A stretch of DNA of 64,000 bases from Plotosus lineatus (GCA_024760905.1 CM045738.1:49754797-49818796), one strand, 5' to 3'; counted from the stretch's first letter, positions 34,301 through 42,839 are shown. Translations and numbers: made by a program. Notes: generated by a model not told the origin, from the letters alone.

Positions 34301-34567
34301 CGTTCAAGATAAAGCCGTTGCAGCCTGTACTGGATTATAGACTCAAGAGAAGATAGCTTTGTATGTGCTCAGTTTACATGAAGGTCTTACTTGCTCTTCA
34401 AAAGCCTCCCCGAGATCCTCCTCCTCTGCTGCTGCTGCCACCGCCGCCACCACCTGAAGGTCGTCTTTTGACTGGGCTGTGTAGTTATACGAGTGAGTGA
34501 GCGGCGTTTGTATGAAGGAAATGATCAGGAAACCGAAGTAAACACTGATCTTCAAGTCCACAGGCAT
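18392..34567 (-). CDS. SLC39A5: SLC39A5 (ZIP5) zinc transporter, complete, 11 coding exons
   Basis: Joining 11 exons with GT/AG sites and matching phases gives 1689 bases including the stop: 562 residues, close to the 540 of human ZIP5. Seen: an N-terminal hydrophobic signal segment (about 8-24), an Asn-rich glycosylatable ectodomain, a His7-Pro4 run (121-131), a [10 protein letters not shown] motif, eight likely membrane helices from about residue 260, HNLTDG (414-419) and HELPHE (443-448). From family knowledge these last two supply the binuclear metal site of LIV-1 subfamily ZIPs, and the protein imports zinc at the plasma membrane (basolateral in enterocytes). Exon order from high to low coordinates: 34567-34391, 33161-32917, 30396-30228, 30017-29840, 26072-25903, 25543-25424, 25236-25179, 23431-23282, 21307-21227, 19027-18837, 18541-18392. 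No frameshift or missing key residue is seen. It is convergent with ANKRD52 and divergent from RNF41. Confidence 0.93.
18837..19027 (-). CDS. SLC39A5: SLC39A5 exon 10, residues 450-513
   Basis: The acceptor follows a GT microsatellite on the coding strand (GTGTGTGTGTTCAG) and the donor is GTGAGA. Phase 1 in, 0 out. It encodes [20 protein letters not shown] and two membrane helices ending in FLYVALTDM, the conserved TM6-TM7 region of ZIP proteins. The microsatellite inside the acceptor tract is unusual. Confidence 0.93.
19494..20393 (-). mobile_element. Internally deleted Tc1-like transposon
   Basis: Inverted ends at both sides share TGGTCCTCAAAAAATTACC (left) and, on the complement at the right, GGTCCTTCTCAAAAAATTAG. 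Each is followed by ATATTGTGATAAAGTTCATT, and TA flanks lie at 19494 and about 20392. The inside encodes only the C-terminal half of a transposase. At about 900 bp instead of the usual 1.6 kb, the DNA-binding half has been lost. Confidence 0.88.
19817..20275 (-). pseudogene. Tc1-like transposase, C-terminal half
   Basis: Frame contains [33 protein letters not shown], the [18 protein letters not shown] block and [16 protein letters not shown]. The Asp of QHD and the Glu of IENLW are 34 residues apart, the DD34E spacing of Tc1 transposases. The helix-turn-helix region and first catalytic Asp are absent, so it cannot be active. Confidence 0.92.
20400..20795 (-). mobile_element. tRNA-derived SINE, family C, reverse copy
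   Basis: Reverse of the element at 51709-51990. It shares TCATGAGCGCAGCACCCTAACCACTACACC (interrupted match), the GGATTCGAACACACAACCTC B-box complement and the CACCGGCCTGATGAG end block. Confidence 0.75.
21227..21307 (-). CDS. SLC39A5: SLC39A5 exon 9, residues 423-449 (HELPHE helix)
   Basis: Acceptor TGTCCTGTAG, donor GTATCT, phase 1 in and 1 out. It encodes [20 protein letters not shown] and ELPHEL. The HExPHE motif is the metal-site signature of TM5 in LIV-1 ZIPs. Confidence 0.95.
21890..23078 (+). mobile_element. Pogo-like MITE family A copy 2, split by a SINE
   Basis: Starts CAGCGGTACCTTGACTTATG after TA at 21888-21889 and ends near TA at 23079-23080. The order of internal blocks is the same as copy 1. 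Segment 22049-22370 is foreign and interrupts the ACATG...AAAGATAAACAT block. Confidence 0.8.
22049..22370 (-). mobile_element. tRNA-derived SINE, family B with RTE tail
   Basis: On the complement the head reads GGGCAGTGGTGGCCTGGTGG with B-box GGGTTCGAGTCCC, then a body ending in GCCGTCAGCGTGTTTC. The tail contains AAGGGCATCCGACC and CGACCCCTGAGAAAGGG. The tail matches the 3' end of the local RTE LINEs. Confidence 0.85.
23282..23431 (-). CDS. SLC39A5: SLC39A5 exon 8, residues 373-422 (HNLTDG helix)
   Basis: Acceptor ATCTTTTCTCCAG, donor GTGTGT, phase 1 in and 1 out. A Ser/Pro/His-containing cytoplasmic loop is followed by [20 protein letters not shown]. HNxxDG is the TM4 metal-binding signature. 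Confidence 0.95.
23989..24320 (+). mobile_element. Pogo-like element, family D, truncated
   Basis: Begins TACAGGTACCTCACTTTACA and includes CCAACATCCCGCCCCGCT, also present in the element at 53480-54268. Its right end is replaced by the RTE fragment. Confidence 0.6.
24335..24720 (-). mobile_element. RTE LINE 3' fragment
   Basis: Antisense copy of the RTE reverse-transcriptase C-terminus and tail. It carries the same CCATCTCACCCTATCCTC, CCAACCTCAGCATCCTAC and GTCCAAACCATCTCAATC words as the copies at 37681-38490 and 58551-59400, with frame damage. Confidence 0.85.
25179..25236 (-). CDS. SLC39A5: SLC39A5 exon 7, residues 354-372
   Basis: A 58-base exon with acceptor TTTTTCACACAG and donor GTGACT. 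It encodes [19 protein letters not shown], a very basic then acidic part of the large TM3-TM4 cytoplasmic loop. The phase (0 in, 1 out) is what the flanking exons require. This loop is poorly conserved in the family, so the support is splice sites and phase. Confidence 0.85.
25424..25543 (-). CDS. SLC39A5: SLC39A5 exon 6, residues 314-353
   Basis: Acceptor TGTGTCTCAG, donor GTGAGA, phase 0 both sides. It encodes [20 protein letters not shown] followed by [18 protein letters not shown], the TM3 helix of ZIP transporters. Confidence 0.94.
25903..26072 (-). CDS. SLC39A5: SLC39A5 exon 5, residues 257-313 (TM1-TM2)
   Basis: Acceptor CCCATCTTAG, donor GTAAGT, phase 1 in and 0 out. It encodes [20 protein letters not shown] (TM1) and [17 protein letters not shown] (TM2), a hallmark ZIP sequence. 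A transposable element begins only 55 bases upstream of the acceptor. Confidence 0.95.
26128..27219. mobile_element. DNA transposon relic E with 5-bp target duplication
   Basis: Ends are exact inverted repeats of CAAGGGCGTAGGCTGG. The flanks ATACA (26123-26127) and ATACA (27220-27224) match perfectly, so the boundaries are certain at base level. Length is 1092 bp. The interior is AT-rich without a transposase frame and contains, at 26960-27135, a piece related to element FB1. The superfamily is not assigned. Confidence 0.85.
27429..28107 (+). mobile_element. Pogo-like MITE family A copy 3 (right end lost)
   Basis: Starts CAGTGGCACCTTGACTTGTG after TA and keeps the hAT-like core. At about 28107 it stops and the sequence turns around into copy 4. 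Confidence 0.8.
28108..29570 (-). mobile_element. Pogo-like MITE family A copy 4, inverted, split by a LINE
   Basis: From 28108 the family A sequence runs on the opposite strand: GTTTATAATGAGTTTTCCAT, ATCCACCAAAAATC and later TTTCGTAAGGCAAGGTACTG ending before TA at 29571-29572. Bases about 28343-29038 are an inserted LINE fragment. Its flanks ATTGTTT and ATCGTTT fit a short target duplication. Confidence 0.75.
28343..29038 (-). pseudogene. LINE reverse-transcriptase C-terminal fragment
   Basis: Two - strand frames encode [20 protein letters not shown] with [20 protein letters not shown], and [20 protein letters not shown]. These are C-terminal landmarks of non-LTR retrotransposon proteins (LYGSE.W, GH.LR). 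The sequence differs clearly from the RTE family at 37681, so this is a second LINE family whose clade I do not name. Confidence 0.85.
29584..29765 (-). mobile_element. tRNA-derived SINE, reverse copy
   Basis: On the complement it reads GGGCGGCACAGTGGTTAGCA, then a degenerate B-box, then TGCATGGGTTTCCTCCGGGT and GCCAATTGA-like body. A T-run at 29777-29797 lies at its head side. Confidence 0.75.
29840..30017 (-). CDS. SLC39A5: SLC39A5 exon 4, residues 198-256
   Basis: Acceptor TTGCTCTGTTCAG. The donor GTGATC is chosen because it alone gives the phase needed by exon 5; the alternative CAG|GTCTGG at about 29804 does not. It encodes [20 protein letters not shown] and later [17 protein letters not shown], the conserved ectodomain segment of the LIV-1 group. 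Confidence 0.92.
30228..30396 (-). CDS. SLC39A5: SLC39A5 exon 3, residues 141-197
   Basis: Acceptor TTGATTTCACACAG, donor GTGAGTA, phase 2 in and 0 out. It encodes an acidic, Ser/Thr-rich ectodomain segment from [11 protein letters not shown] to [12 protein letters not shown]. Sequence conservation here is low, so the call rests on splice sites, phase and position. Confidence 0.85.
30476..31712 (+). mobile_element. Pogo-like MITE family A copy 5, split by a SINE
   Basis: Starts CAGAGCTAACTTGATTTACG after TA at 30474-30475 and ends GTAAGTCAAGGTACCACTG before TA at 31713-31714. Without the SINE (30753-31081) its length is about 0.9 kb, like copy 1. Confidence 0.88.
30753..31081 (+). mobile_element. 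SINE, family B head with L2-like tail
   Basis: Inserted between CAAGAATA repeats: the host sequence ACAAGAATA ends at 30752 and CAAGAATAAACAATAAG resumes at about 31083. Head GGGGCAGTGGTGGTCTAGTG, B-box GGGTTCGAGTCCC and body to GCCGTCAGCGTGTTTC are the same as at 22049. The 3' part, however, is GATGGCCTGG...CTAATTAGGATG, not the RTE tail. Confidence 0.88.
32103..32331 (-). mobile_element. SINE with L2-like tail, reverse copy
   Basis: Shares ATCCTAATTAGGGCTGC, GCCCATCTCAGCTGACTC and GATACACCCTGAACAGCTC with the other copies. The head is degraded near 32330. Confidence 0.65.
32917..33161 (-). CDS. SLC39A5: SLC39A5 exon 2, residues 60-140 (His7-Pro4 run)
   Basis: Acceptor TCTTCTGTTAG, donor GTAAGAG, phase 0 in and 2 out. 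It encodes [34 protein letters not shown] and then a [12 protein letters not shown] run from seven CAT and four CCT codons. The first part matches the ZIP family ectodomain motif (GTLxYEGLxKLLxSLGLG). Confidence 0.94.
33162..34390 (-). other. SLC39A5: SLC39A5 intron 1
   Basis: Contains a T23 run (33258-33280) and degraded SINE-like segments (about 33400-33510 and 33690-34150, words such as CCAACCATTCACGCTCACAT and GCCCATCTCAGCCTACTCTG). No exon is seen. Confidence 0.5.
34391..34567 (-). CDS. SLC39A5: SLC39A5 exon 1 (start codon, signal peptide), residues 1-59
   Basis: The ATG is the complement of 34565-34567, one base after an acceptor (TCATCTTCAG). This makes it the first ATG of the exon and in frame through donor GTAAGA. 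It encodes [20 protein letters not shown], a signal-like start, then an NYT glycosylation site and an Ala/Glu-rich stretch. Confidence 0.9.
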
Positions 34568-34832
34568 CCTGAAGATGAGCAGGAGAAGAGAAGCATGATC
34601 TGGATCATCTGGATACTCAACACATGCATGAGTGGAACGCTTTGTTTCAGTACATGTTAAGGTCTGAAGACTGGTGCACATTCCACGGTAGTGTTTGGTC
34701 AGATCTCATGATTTTTGTGGAGATTTTGGGAAGAAATGCAGAACAACATGATTCAGAGGGCAAAGGTCAAGGAATGTTTTCTTTCTGTGAATATTTACAG
34801 AAGAAATGACTGTATGTGCAAAAATCCCTTAC

Positions 34833-34904
34833 CTGAAATTCTGCAGCTCCACCGTTGAAGATTTCTGCTTTTCACATATCACACTCTGCTTCCTCAAAGC
34901 CTGA

Positions 34905-34905
<1 letters not shown>
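34833..34905 (-). other. SLC39A5: SLC39A5 5'UTR exon (first, non-coding)
   Basis: Donor CAG|GTAAGG on the complement at 34831-34833 pairs with the acceptor in front of the ATG exon. The 5' limit is not visible. A CT/GT microsatellite at 34910-34960 lies just upstream and probably marks the promoter side. Confidence 0.55.
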
Positions 34906-34952
<47 letters not shown>

Positions 34953-35407
34953 TGTGTGTTGCAATCACAAGGGTTAATGTTTACACACTTTTAAAACATC
35001 ACTCTTGGCTGTGAAGGAAGCACAGTGCATTGGTCAGGTATGTTGATTGTCTCAGGCAATCAGTGTGAGATCAGTGTGAGATCAGTGTGAGAATCAGAAG
35101 GTGTTGGGGGAGGGGAAAGGTGTAGGAGGAGTCTCACTCCAGCCTTTATCTGCATGTAGAGGAACAGATCAAAGCTTCTGAGCCACTCAGGTGAATAGAT
35201 GATGATGTAGTGTCTGTGTGACAGTGCAGGACGGTGCTAATATACAATATTAATAATATAGTGAATTTTATAATATTCATGATGATCAAAACATACACTG
35301 AATACATCCATGTAGGCTGCGGAATAATTACTGAATAGTTTACATGTAGGATGAGATTGCAGACAAATTTTGTGGTTTCCTACCAGTTTTTAGAAACATT
35401 CTGATGG

Positions 35408-35495
35408 GTGGGTTCACTCTTCTTCTTCTTTTCCTTTCAGCTTTTCCCTTTCAGGGGTCGCCACAGCGAGTCATCTGCCTCCATCTTCATGGAAA
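35408..35495 (-). mobile_element. RTE-type 3' tail fragment
   Basis: CTTTTCCCTTTCAGGGGTCG and CCACAGCGAGTCATCTGCCT match the RTE 3' end. About 125 bp of unrelated sequence separates it from a family B SINE body at 35620. Confidence 0.75.
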
Positions 35496-35619
35496 TTATA
35501 TTGGTGCTGCGACAATATAGCCCATCTATACCACGCCGCCCAAGACTGGGCCAACTGGAAAGTGATTGTCAAGCAAGCTGCGGACACCAACGGGCATTTT
35601 AATAATAAATGAATGATTG

Positions 35620-35907
35620 GCATGTTTGATTTGGTTCATAGGTTTTTAGGTTGATGCCCTTCCTGACAAAACCCTTTAGTGAGGGACAGAAACACACTGA
35701 TGGCTTTGCAGCTCCTCTTTACGAAAGTCAGCAATGGTTCTTTTACATCAACCTCTCAGCATAGACAGTGAGACACATGGCCCACCTTTGATAACCCAGT
35801 TAGCCGCACTGGGGGGGACAGTGACAACCTTGTGGAGAGTGGGACTCGAACCCCCAACCTTTGGGTCAGTGATCCAGCACCCTATACCACTAGACCACCA
35901 CTGCCTC
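35620..35907 (-). mobile_element. tRNA-derived SINE, family B, reverse copy
   Basis: Same body as 22049-22370: TGATGCCCTTCCTGACAAAA, CACTGATGGCTTTGCAGC and GGGACTCGAACCCCCAACC (B-box complement), then the head to about 35907. Confidence 0.85.
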
Positions 35908-35949
35908 TTTTTACTTTACTTTCATGTGATATGGGGAATTATTCCATCT

Positions 35950-36208
35950 TGGTGGATCACAACCTTAGGCCGGTGCTTATCCCCAGTTTCTGCAGTGTGA
36001 AGGGACTAGAAGTTCATCTCCTCCTGGATGGGACGCTGGTCCATCCCAGGTAACATTCCCAGTATATTTTACTGGTTCCAATTAATACTGTTGGGTGAAC
36101 ACAGGCACACTTGTGGTCTCAGCACAGTGGGGGTCTAATTGGGATTTGAACACACAACCTGCCAATCATGAGCACAGCACCCGAACCACTACACCACCAG
36201 CCCCACGC
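35950..36208 (-). mobile_element. tRNA-derived SINE, family C, reverse copy
   Basis: Same words as the copy at 20400-20795, including GCCGGTGCTTATCCCCAG and CAATCATGAGCACAGCACCC, ending at ACTACACCACCAGCCCCA. Confidence 0.8.
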
Positions 36209-37639
36209 CAGCTTGCTGTGTGGAAGAGGTCCTAAACACTACTGTGTGGAATTTTGTGTCTTGATGTATTATCATCATCATCATCATCATCATTAGTCGT
36301 AGTAGTAGATGTTGTAGACTTGCAGCTGTTCCTGTTGTTAATTATTTGAGTAAATTATTTAATGATAGTGTTTGTTGTGATGCCTCATTTGGTCTGACAT
36401 CGTACACCCTCACTACACTTTCCCTCTACTGTTCTCAAGGTCCTCTATGGTTCAATGCCAAATTAATCCTTTCTTACTTGTTTAAGTGCACTACACTGGC
36501 GAGTGAATCGTGTCCTCGAAGCAGGAGCTTAGTGAAAGATGTAGTTCATTAAAACGATTTGGGATAGACTCAGTGGGAGGAGCTTATAAGTGACACACAC
36601 CGCTTTTTGCTAAGGAAGAGGAAGGTACTGTTTGGCGGACGGTGTAAAAAAAAAAAAAAAATTAGGAAAATTATAGGAAACCAGTCCAATCGAGGGAGGA
36701 TTTGGGTACTGGAACTGGACACTGAGAGGTATCGGCGAAATCGTGTGGTAAAATATTCGTGTTTTCTTGACATTAATAGCTGCTCAGCTGGGAAGACGTC
36801 TCTATCTCTCCACCAACGATGCGATGCATTATCTGCTTAGCTGACGTTTCCTCTTTTTCTCTACTGCAGCTATTACAGATCACTTAATTTTTACGCAAAC
36901 TTTACATACTTGCTTTATTCTAAATGTAACAAATCAGGATTCTTTTCCTTTCTCATATGATAGCCTGACGCGGAATTTCTGCTCACCCGTATTCCGACAA
37001 ACCCGTTTCCTGTGTTTTGATTGGGTAACGAGAATGTCATGCTCCTGAGTCACCCAATCGTCACCAGCTCCAAATAACCAGTTCGCCAAGCATTGTCTAG
37101 GAGGCGGGATTTTCCTGAGTATGGGTAGGGGAAAATAGAAAGGTATCTGCTGACGCAAATGCCCCAAACACGCGAATTCTTATTAAAGTGTAAAGGTTAA
37201 AATCTGGTAAATTCTTTTCCAGCTGCAAAATACGATGTATTGTGTATGTTTGATTGTTTTACGGGTAGAAGTCTCACCCCCCTTAAATATTTCATCATTG
37301 GAGGTAGCTGGCATGATTAAGGCACGTGATTAGCTGAGGTAAGAGCAGTAAACCAGTTTTTATACTTTTCTGATGATTATCATGTATTTATTTCAAGCTT
37401 ATTGTTCCGAACACCTTTGTTTTATATGGCGTTTTTATGTTGAATTTTTTGGTGTCTTTTTCTCGAAAACACGAATTTAATCTGTTTTATCAGGAGTTAA
37501 CCGAGACTCAGTTCTTGGTTTTTGTTGCTTTAAAGTCAATATACTCATTATTTTTATTTCACACAAGTACAAACAATGTGAATCCTTGTGTAGAATTCAT
37601 AAAAATAACAGTTTAAGTACAATTTAAGAGCAATTAGAT

Positions 37640-38490
37640 CACACAACTTGGGGGGGGGGGCAATTAAGAAGTCTGTCCTAGTCTGCTATGATGTTTGCAG
37701 ATGACATTGTGATCTGTAGTGAGAGCAGAGAACAAGTGCAGGAAAATCTAGAGAGGTGGAGGTATGCCCTGGAAAGGAGAGGAATGAAGGTTAGCCTCAG
37801 AAAATCAGAATACATGTGTGTGAATGAGAAGGACCCAGGAGGAACGGTGATGTTACAGGGAGCAGAGATAACGAAGGTGGAGGATTTTAAGTACTTAGGC
37901 TCAACAATCCAGAGCAATGGAGAGTGTGGAAAAGAGGTGAAGAAGCGTGTGCAGGCAGGCTGGAATGGTTGGAGAAAAGTATCCGGTGTGATGTGCGATA
38001 GGAGAGTTTCAGCAAGAATGAAGGGAAAAGTGTACAAGATGGTGGTGAGGCCAGCGATGTTGTATGGCTTAGAAACAGTGGCGCTGAGGAAAAGGCAGGA
38101 GGCAGAGCTGGAGGTAGCGGAGATGAAAATGTTGAGGTTCTCCCTGGGAGTAAGGAGGATGGATAGGATCAGAAATGAGTATATCAGAGGGACAGCCCAC
38201 GTAAGATGTTTTGGAGACAAAGTCAGAGAGGCGAGATTGAGATGGTTTGGACATGTACAGAGGAGGGATAGTGAGTATATTGGCAGTAGGATGCTGAGGT
38301 TGGAACTACCAGGCAGAAGGCCTCGAGGAAGACCGAAGAAGAGATTTATGGACGTGGTGAAGGAAGACATGAAGGTCGTTGGAGTCAGAAAAGAAGATGC
38401 GGAGGACAGGGTGAGGTGGAGGCGGATGATTTGCTGTGGCGACCCCTGAAGGGAGCAGCCGAAAGTAAAAGAAGAAGAAGAAGTCCTAGT
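37640..38490 (+). pseudogene. 5'-truncated RTE LINE (RT C-terminus and 3' tail)
   Basis: A 253-codon frame (37688-38449) keeps MFADDIVICSESREQVQENL (the F-ADD active-site motif of reverse transcriptase), FKYLGSTIQSNGECG, RPAMLYGLETVALRKRQEAE and [12 protein letters not shown] with [14 protein letters not shown]. From family knowledge this is an RTE-clade LINE. The stop overlaps CCCTGA of the tail GCGACCCCTGAAGGGAGCAG, followed by GAAGAAGAAG, a microsatellite-like 3' end typical of RTE. The 5' two thirds are missing. Confidence 0.92.
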
Positions 38491-38678
38491 CTGATGGTTC
38501 ATTGTTTTGGATTCTGGTCAGTCGTTTTATGGACACGCCCCTAATACGTCACACATTTTAAAATTAGGAATTCAGATTTGGAAATTACAAGGTGGTCAGA
38601 TTTATTAATCTGAAAGACAAGTAGTCCCTGAGAATGTTACCTACAATGTGTGTGTGAGAGAGAGGCATTTAGCATATA

Positions 38679-38933
38679 CATTGGGGCCTTGACTTATGCA
38701 ATTAATCCGTTCCGAGGGCGAGCTGGTAAATCAAAATGTTCATTCGAAAATTCCCATCGGAAATGATGGAAAACCAATTAATCCGTTCCAACCCCCTCCC
38801 AAACTCGTATAACCAGACACAAACATATATATTTCACATAATATATTAAAGATAAACATGTAAAAATAATAAATATTTCATAATAATAATAAATGTACAT
38901 TAATAAGTAATAATAAAACAAGAAAACGACTTT
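38679..38933 (+). mobile_element. Pogo-like MITE family A copy 6, truncated
   Basis: Left end CATTGGGGCCTTGACTTATG after TA, and the block GTTCCAACCCCCTCCCAAAC. It breaks off where element FB2 begins. Confidence 0.75.
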
Positions 38934-39194
38934 TTTCTTCATTTCTGTTTATTCCAATAAGATCAGTATGTATCTTTTTGACCATTATATAAAGGTTCAA
39001 ATGCCTTCAAATGATACTGATTGAAAAAAAAACACTGTCAGGTTCAAACAATCACACTGAAATTAAGAAAACTAATATATATATATATATATAAAACAAA
39101 ACTCTGATCTCTTTATACTCCCTTCATATACTGTATTTTCTTCCATTCAAATTGCACGTTCATCTGGATGCTGCTCATTTAACCGTTTGCACAC

Positions 39195-39195
<1 letters not shown>

Positions 39196-39232
<37 letters not shown>

Positions 39233-39258
39233 ACAGACAGACAGACAGACAGCGAGAG
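39196..39258. repeat. GT and AGAC microsatellite
   Basis: A GT array followed by about five AGAC units and a GA run, inside FB2. Confidence 0.95.
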
Positions 39259-39370
39259 AGAGAGAAATAATATTCTTCAAAGCTGAATTCCAGCCTGGAA
39301 TTTAACCTCTATACTAATGCTGCTAGACATCACAGATGATATTTCACTCTCCTTTTCCAGAAATTGTGTA

Positions 39371-40590
39371 CAGTAGGCCCTTGACATTCGTGGGGGTTCG
39401 GTTCCGGGCCCTCCCGCGAATCAAGATAATCCGCGAGTTCTGTACCCGGAAGTAACGTCACATGCGCGAATGAGCAGCTGTAAGTAAAATACTATGTATC
39501 TATTAAATGCGCTAAAATATGCTTCTTTAACACATTCTATAGACAGTCTTACTCATTAATACAGTATTAATGTAGTAATGATTAAGAAAAACTTTTCAAT
39601 TTTTACCGTTATATTTATTGATGCTAAAATGCAAACATTATACAGCATACATATAAAACACCTTTCAGTGCATTCTCTTCTCTTTATAAACATACAGCAC
39701 TGTAGTTTTCAAAAATGCCCACTAGAGGAACGCACAGTATTGCATTAGGCATGACACGACTGAATTCAGGTATTAACTGCATTAAGTCCGAGCAGCTCTG
39801 CCACGTCCCCCCAGCCGGAGCCAAAGTACAAAACAGAGTTTTAGAGTGATAGAGGAAGAGGCGTTACAAACCAAAGAAGCGGTGATGTTGATGTGAGTTA
39901 ATTCCTTGGTGCAGAGCTGAGCATGCTTTTGTTTATTGGGAGTAAATGAGAGTAGTGAATTCAGGTGTGTGCTCCCAGCAGCTCAGCCACGCCCCTCAGG
40001 AAGTAAACAGTTAGTGAGAGGCACAGTGCCGAAATCAAAGTCCCCCAAAGCACAGACCATAACAAAAAGGACATAAAAGAACAAGAAATGTAATAAATTG
40101 GATGGACAAAACACAATGAGAAACATGCTACACCACAGTAAATAAAATATAACACACAAACATTTTAAACATTACCTTATGTCATGTACTGGAATAATAA
40201 TTAAAAAATACTTTAATAGTGGAGTGCTTTACAACAGTTCAAACATTACTGTATTCCTCTTCAACAATGACATGACTTCAGAGGAAACTGTCGTTTCTTC
40301 CGGAGAAAGTCTTATTTCTTCAGAAGAGACATCCAACCTCATTACGTTTTTCTGGTGCTTAAGCAGGCGTTTGAGTGACATCATAGAACTTAACTGGTAA
40401 TTAAAACGCACTAAAAAAGGCTCATTGCCAACTTGTGCGCGAATGAGGAAAAAGGGGCGTTGCATCACCTCAACCACTCAGCAGGAAGGGGGACAGCCAT
40501 TGGCTGAATTTGAATCATGTGCGAGCTGCTCGGCAGGTCGTGAATACTCAAACCGCAAGTGCAAAACCGCGAATAGTCAAGGGCCTACTG
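39371..40590. mobile_element. Pogo/Tigger-like MITE, family B copy 1
   Basis: Inverted ends CAGTAGGCCCTTGACATTCG and, on the right, GAATAGTCAAGGGCCTACTG, with TA on both sides (39369-39370 and 40591-40592). 1220 bp, no transposase. The flanks AAATTGTG and TTCACAATCTTATAAAT join to the sequence seen without an insert at 1738-1756 (complement). Confidence 0.9.
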
Positions 40591-41077
40591 TATTCACAAT
40601 CTTATAAATAAACTTACTTGCTGCTATTGAAGAGAAAGTCTGAGAAGTTCCACATGCAGTATACTACAGTCAGGAAGTAAACAGGAAGTTAACGTGTGAC
40701 GGACACTGAGCAGGTGCAATGGAGCATGTGACGGAGTTCACCAATCAGGGTTCTCGTTTCAGATCTTTCCTTAGTAACTAGCCTGCATTGTTTACGTGCA
40801 TATCATCTTTATTTCTTTATTTTATTCACTGAAACGGCATTTTAATATTATTTAAATATCAGGATGGAAATATCCAAAATGGAGAGCCAACTTCATGACC
40901 TTCTGGTGTATGGATTATAGTGTGTCTTGTACCGAACTCGGGGAATAATTGCAAAGAAAACCGGTAAGGTTGCTACTGTTTTTATCTATTTTTATGAGGA
41001 TACTCATCAGAAAAATGGAAATAAGACATTTTTAGTGAGTTTTAGTCGATTTCATTTCAGCAAGTGATAGTTGAATA

Positions 41078-41626
41078 CAATCATCCCTTGAATATTGCAG
41101 ATAATGTAGACCAGACCTGGCCGCGATATTTGAAAAGCCGCGAAGTAGGAATGCCCCTCTTATTTCCACCATGTTGTCTCATTTCTATGTTTTCGCGTCT
41201 ATGCAATATCAAGAAGTGTATATTAAACGTTACACAGTTATATGCATATGTAAATACTGTAATAATATTTAAATAGAATTTATATATAAAAACTTTAAGT
41301 ACTGTACTCACCTCTGACAATAGCTCTTCTCCGCGGTGCAGGACGTTCACAAACACTAAGATCACAAAAAATCCCACAGGAATGTGCGAGGCAACAGCAT
41401 CACGCATCTAAGCCAATTAGCTTGCGAGATTGAGTTGAGTGGGCGGTCCCTGCCTGAACTGGGGAGGAAGGGAACTTCGGTCTGTCGTTTGTAAACAATG
41501 GACGCAGCCTGCCTTGGGTCCCTGCCTTCCGCTTGCTTACATGCGAGTTTCAGCGCGAATTTTGAATTTATGAATACATATATTTTTGCTGCAATGCTCA
41601 AATCATGAAGTGGCAAGGGATGACTG
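41078..41626. mobile_element. Pogo-like MITE inserted in FB2
   Basis: Ends CAATCATCCCTTGAATATTG and, on the right, GGCAAGGGATGACTG, with TA at 41076-41077 and 41627-41628. The host word CAAGTGATAGTTGAATACTT is uninterrupted at 3569-3590, which proves the insertion point. Confidence 0.9.
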
Positions 41627-41865
41627 TACTTGTTTTAATTGTTTATGCAAAAATCCAAATTTCGATTGAAAAATTACCCCTTTTACTTTTTTGGCCATTT
41701 TCTCGAAAGTAGTCTGTGTGACAAGCGCCTACATTTGGTGGAGCGCCTCACATATTATGAAAAATTCGTTATAAGAGACACTTGTAAATCATGGTAGCAC
41801 TGTACTGTTAAGTAGAAGGGTTACACCATTTACTGGGGGGAAAAAAACTTGATATTAAAGCACAT

Positions 41866-42192
41866 GTGGTGGAGTGAATTGCATGTTCATCCCACAATAT
41901 GATGGTCCTGGGTTCCTGACTCAGAGAGGGTATTTCTGTGTAGGGTTTGTATGGACTCCCATGCTTGTGTGGGTTTCCTATGGGTACTCTGGTTTCTTCA
42001 CACGCACAGGCACATTAAGTTGATTGGCTCTTCCAAATTATTCTGAGACGTGTGTGTGTGTGCTTGTCTTTTGATGGTCTGGTGGGTTGTTCAGAGTGTA
42101 CCCAAGTTTCGCCAAGTGTTGGCTGGGATCGGCTCCAGAATATCCGTGACTTTAGAAGGATTTGGTGTGTGTGTGTGTGTGTGTGTGTGTGT
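41866..42192 (+). mobile_element. tRNA-derived SINE (degenerate) plus GT array
   Basis: Head and body words GATGGTCCTGGGTTCCTGAC, CATGCTTGTGTGGGTTTCC and GATGGTCTGGTGGGTTG, then a GT array at 42162-42192. Confidence 0.65.
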
Positions 42193-42839
42193 GGTGACTA
42201 ACAGTGTCTCATAGTGATTGAAGTGGTATACACCAGGGATAGCTGTGTTTTTTTTACTTATTTATTTTATTAATCTGTTGATAGTGGACCGATGGATTGA
42301 TGGAAGAATTAAGAAAAGAGATTCTAAAGTTGATTGTTAATGGTCAACATCCATTAATTATCAGTTACTTTCGCAGTTGCCTCAAGTGCTGCACAGTAAA
42401 CCATAATCAAAACGTGGGCTTTATTACTTCTCACCATATTCTAGTAAAGAAGTTCTAACTCTTGGTGGATTGTTCTGTTGAGTGTAAAAAACACAAAAGT
42501 TTGAAAATTTTATGAAGTTGTTTTGCTTAAATCCGCCATCTGTTTGTTCCTCATATTGGCTCTGCTGTAACCCTATGACCCTTTCTTCTCTGACCTTTCC
42601 GAAAGTCCACCCATCATCCGGAATCATGGATTCAATCAGACGGATTTTAATTTTTTGTCGTGCAATACGGCAGAAAAACTTGTCACATGGTCTGTTGATG
42701 TCAGTTGCAGAAGGTTTAATGGTGGTCCCATTTGAACAGTTGTAAGCTTGGGAGTGAGCTTAGTGTACATCTTTGTATGCATGGGGGTGGGTTCAATATT
42801 TATACCTGTGTTGAATATATTTTAAATAAATTTGGGTCA

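Larger units (their letters stand above)
38934..41760 (+). mobile_element. Foldback-like element FB2 (right half) with two nested MITEs
   Basis: Begins inside the centre of the FB1-type sequence (TTCATTTCTGTTTAT...AATGCCTTCAAATGATACTG, as at 2638-2730) and ends at GGTGGAGCGCCTCACATATT. It contains a MITE at 39371-40590 and another at 41078-41626. Removing both restores a continuous FB sequence. Confidence 0.8.

Noticed and set aside
37688..38449. A 253-codon open frame that could pass for a host gene
   Set aside because: It carries FADD reverse-transcriptase and RTE C-terminal motifs and the LINE 3' tail; it is a 5'-truncated retrotransposon.
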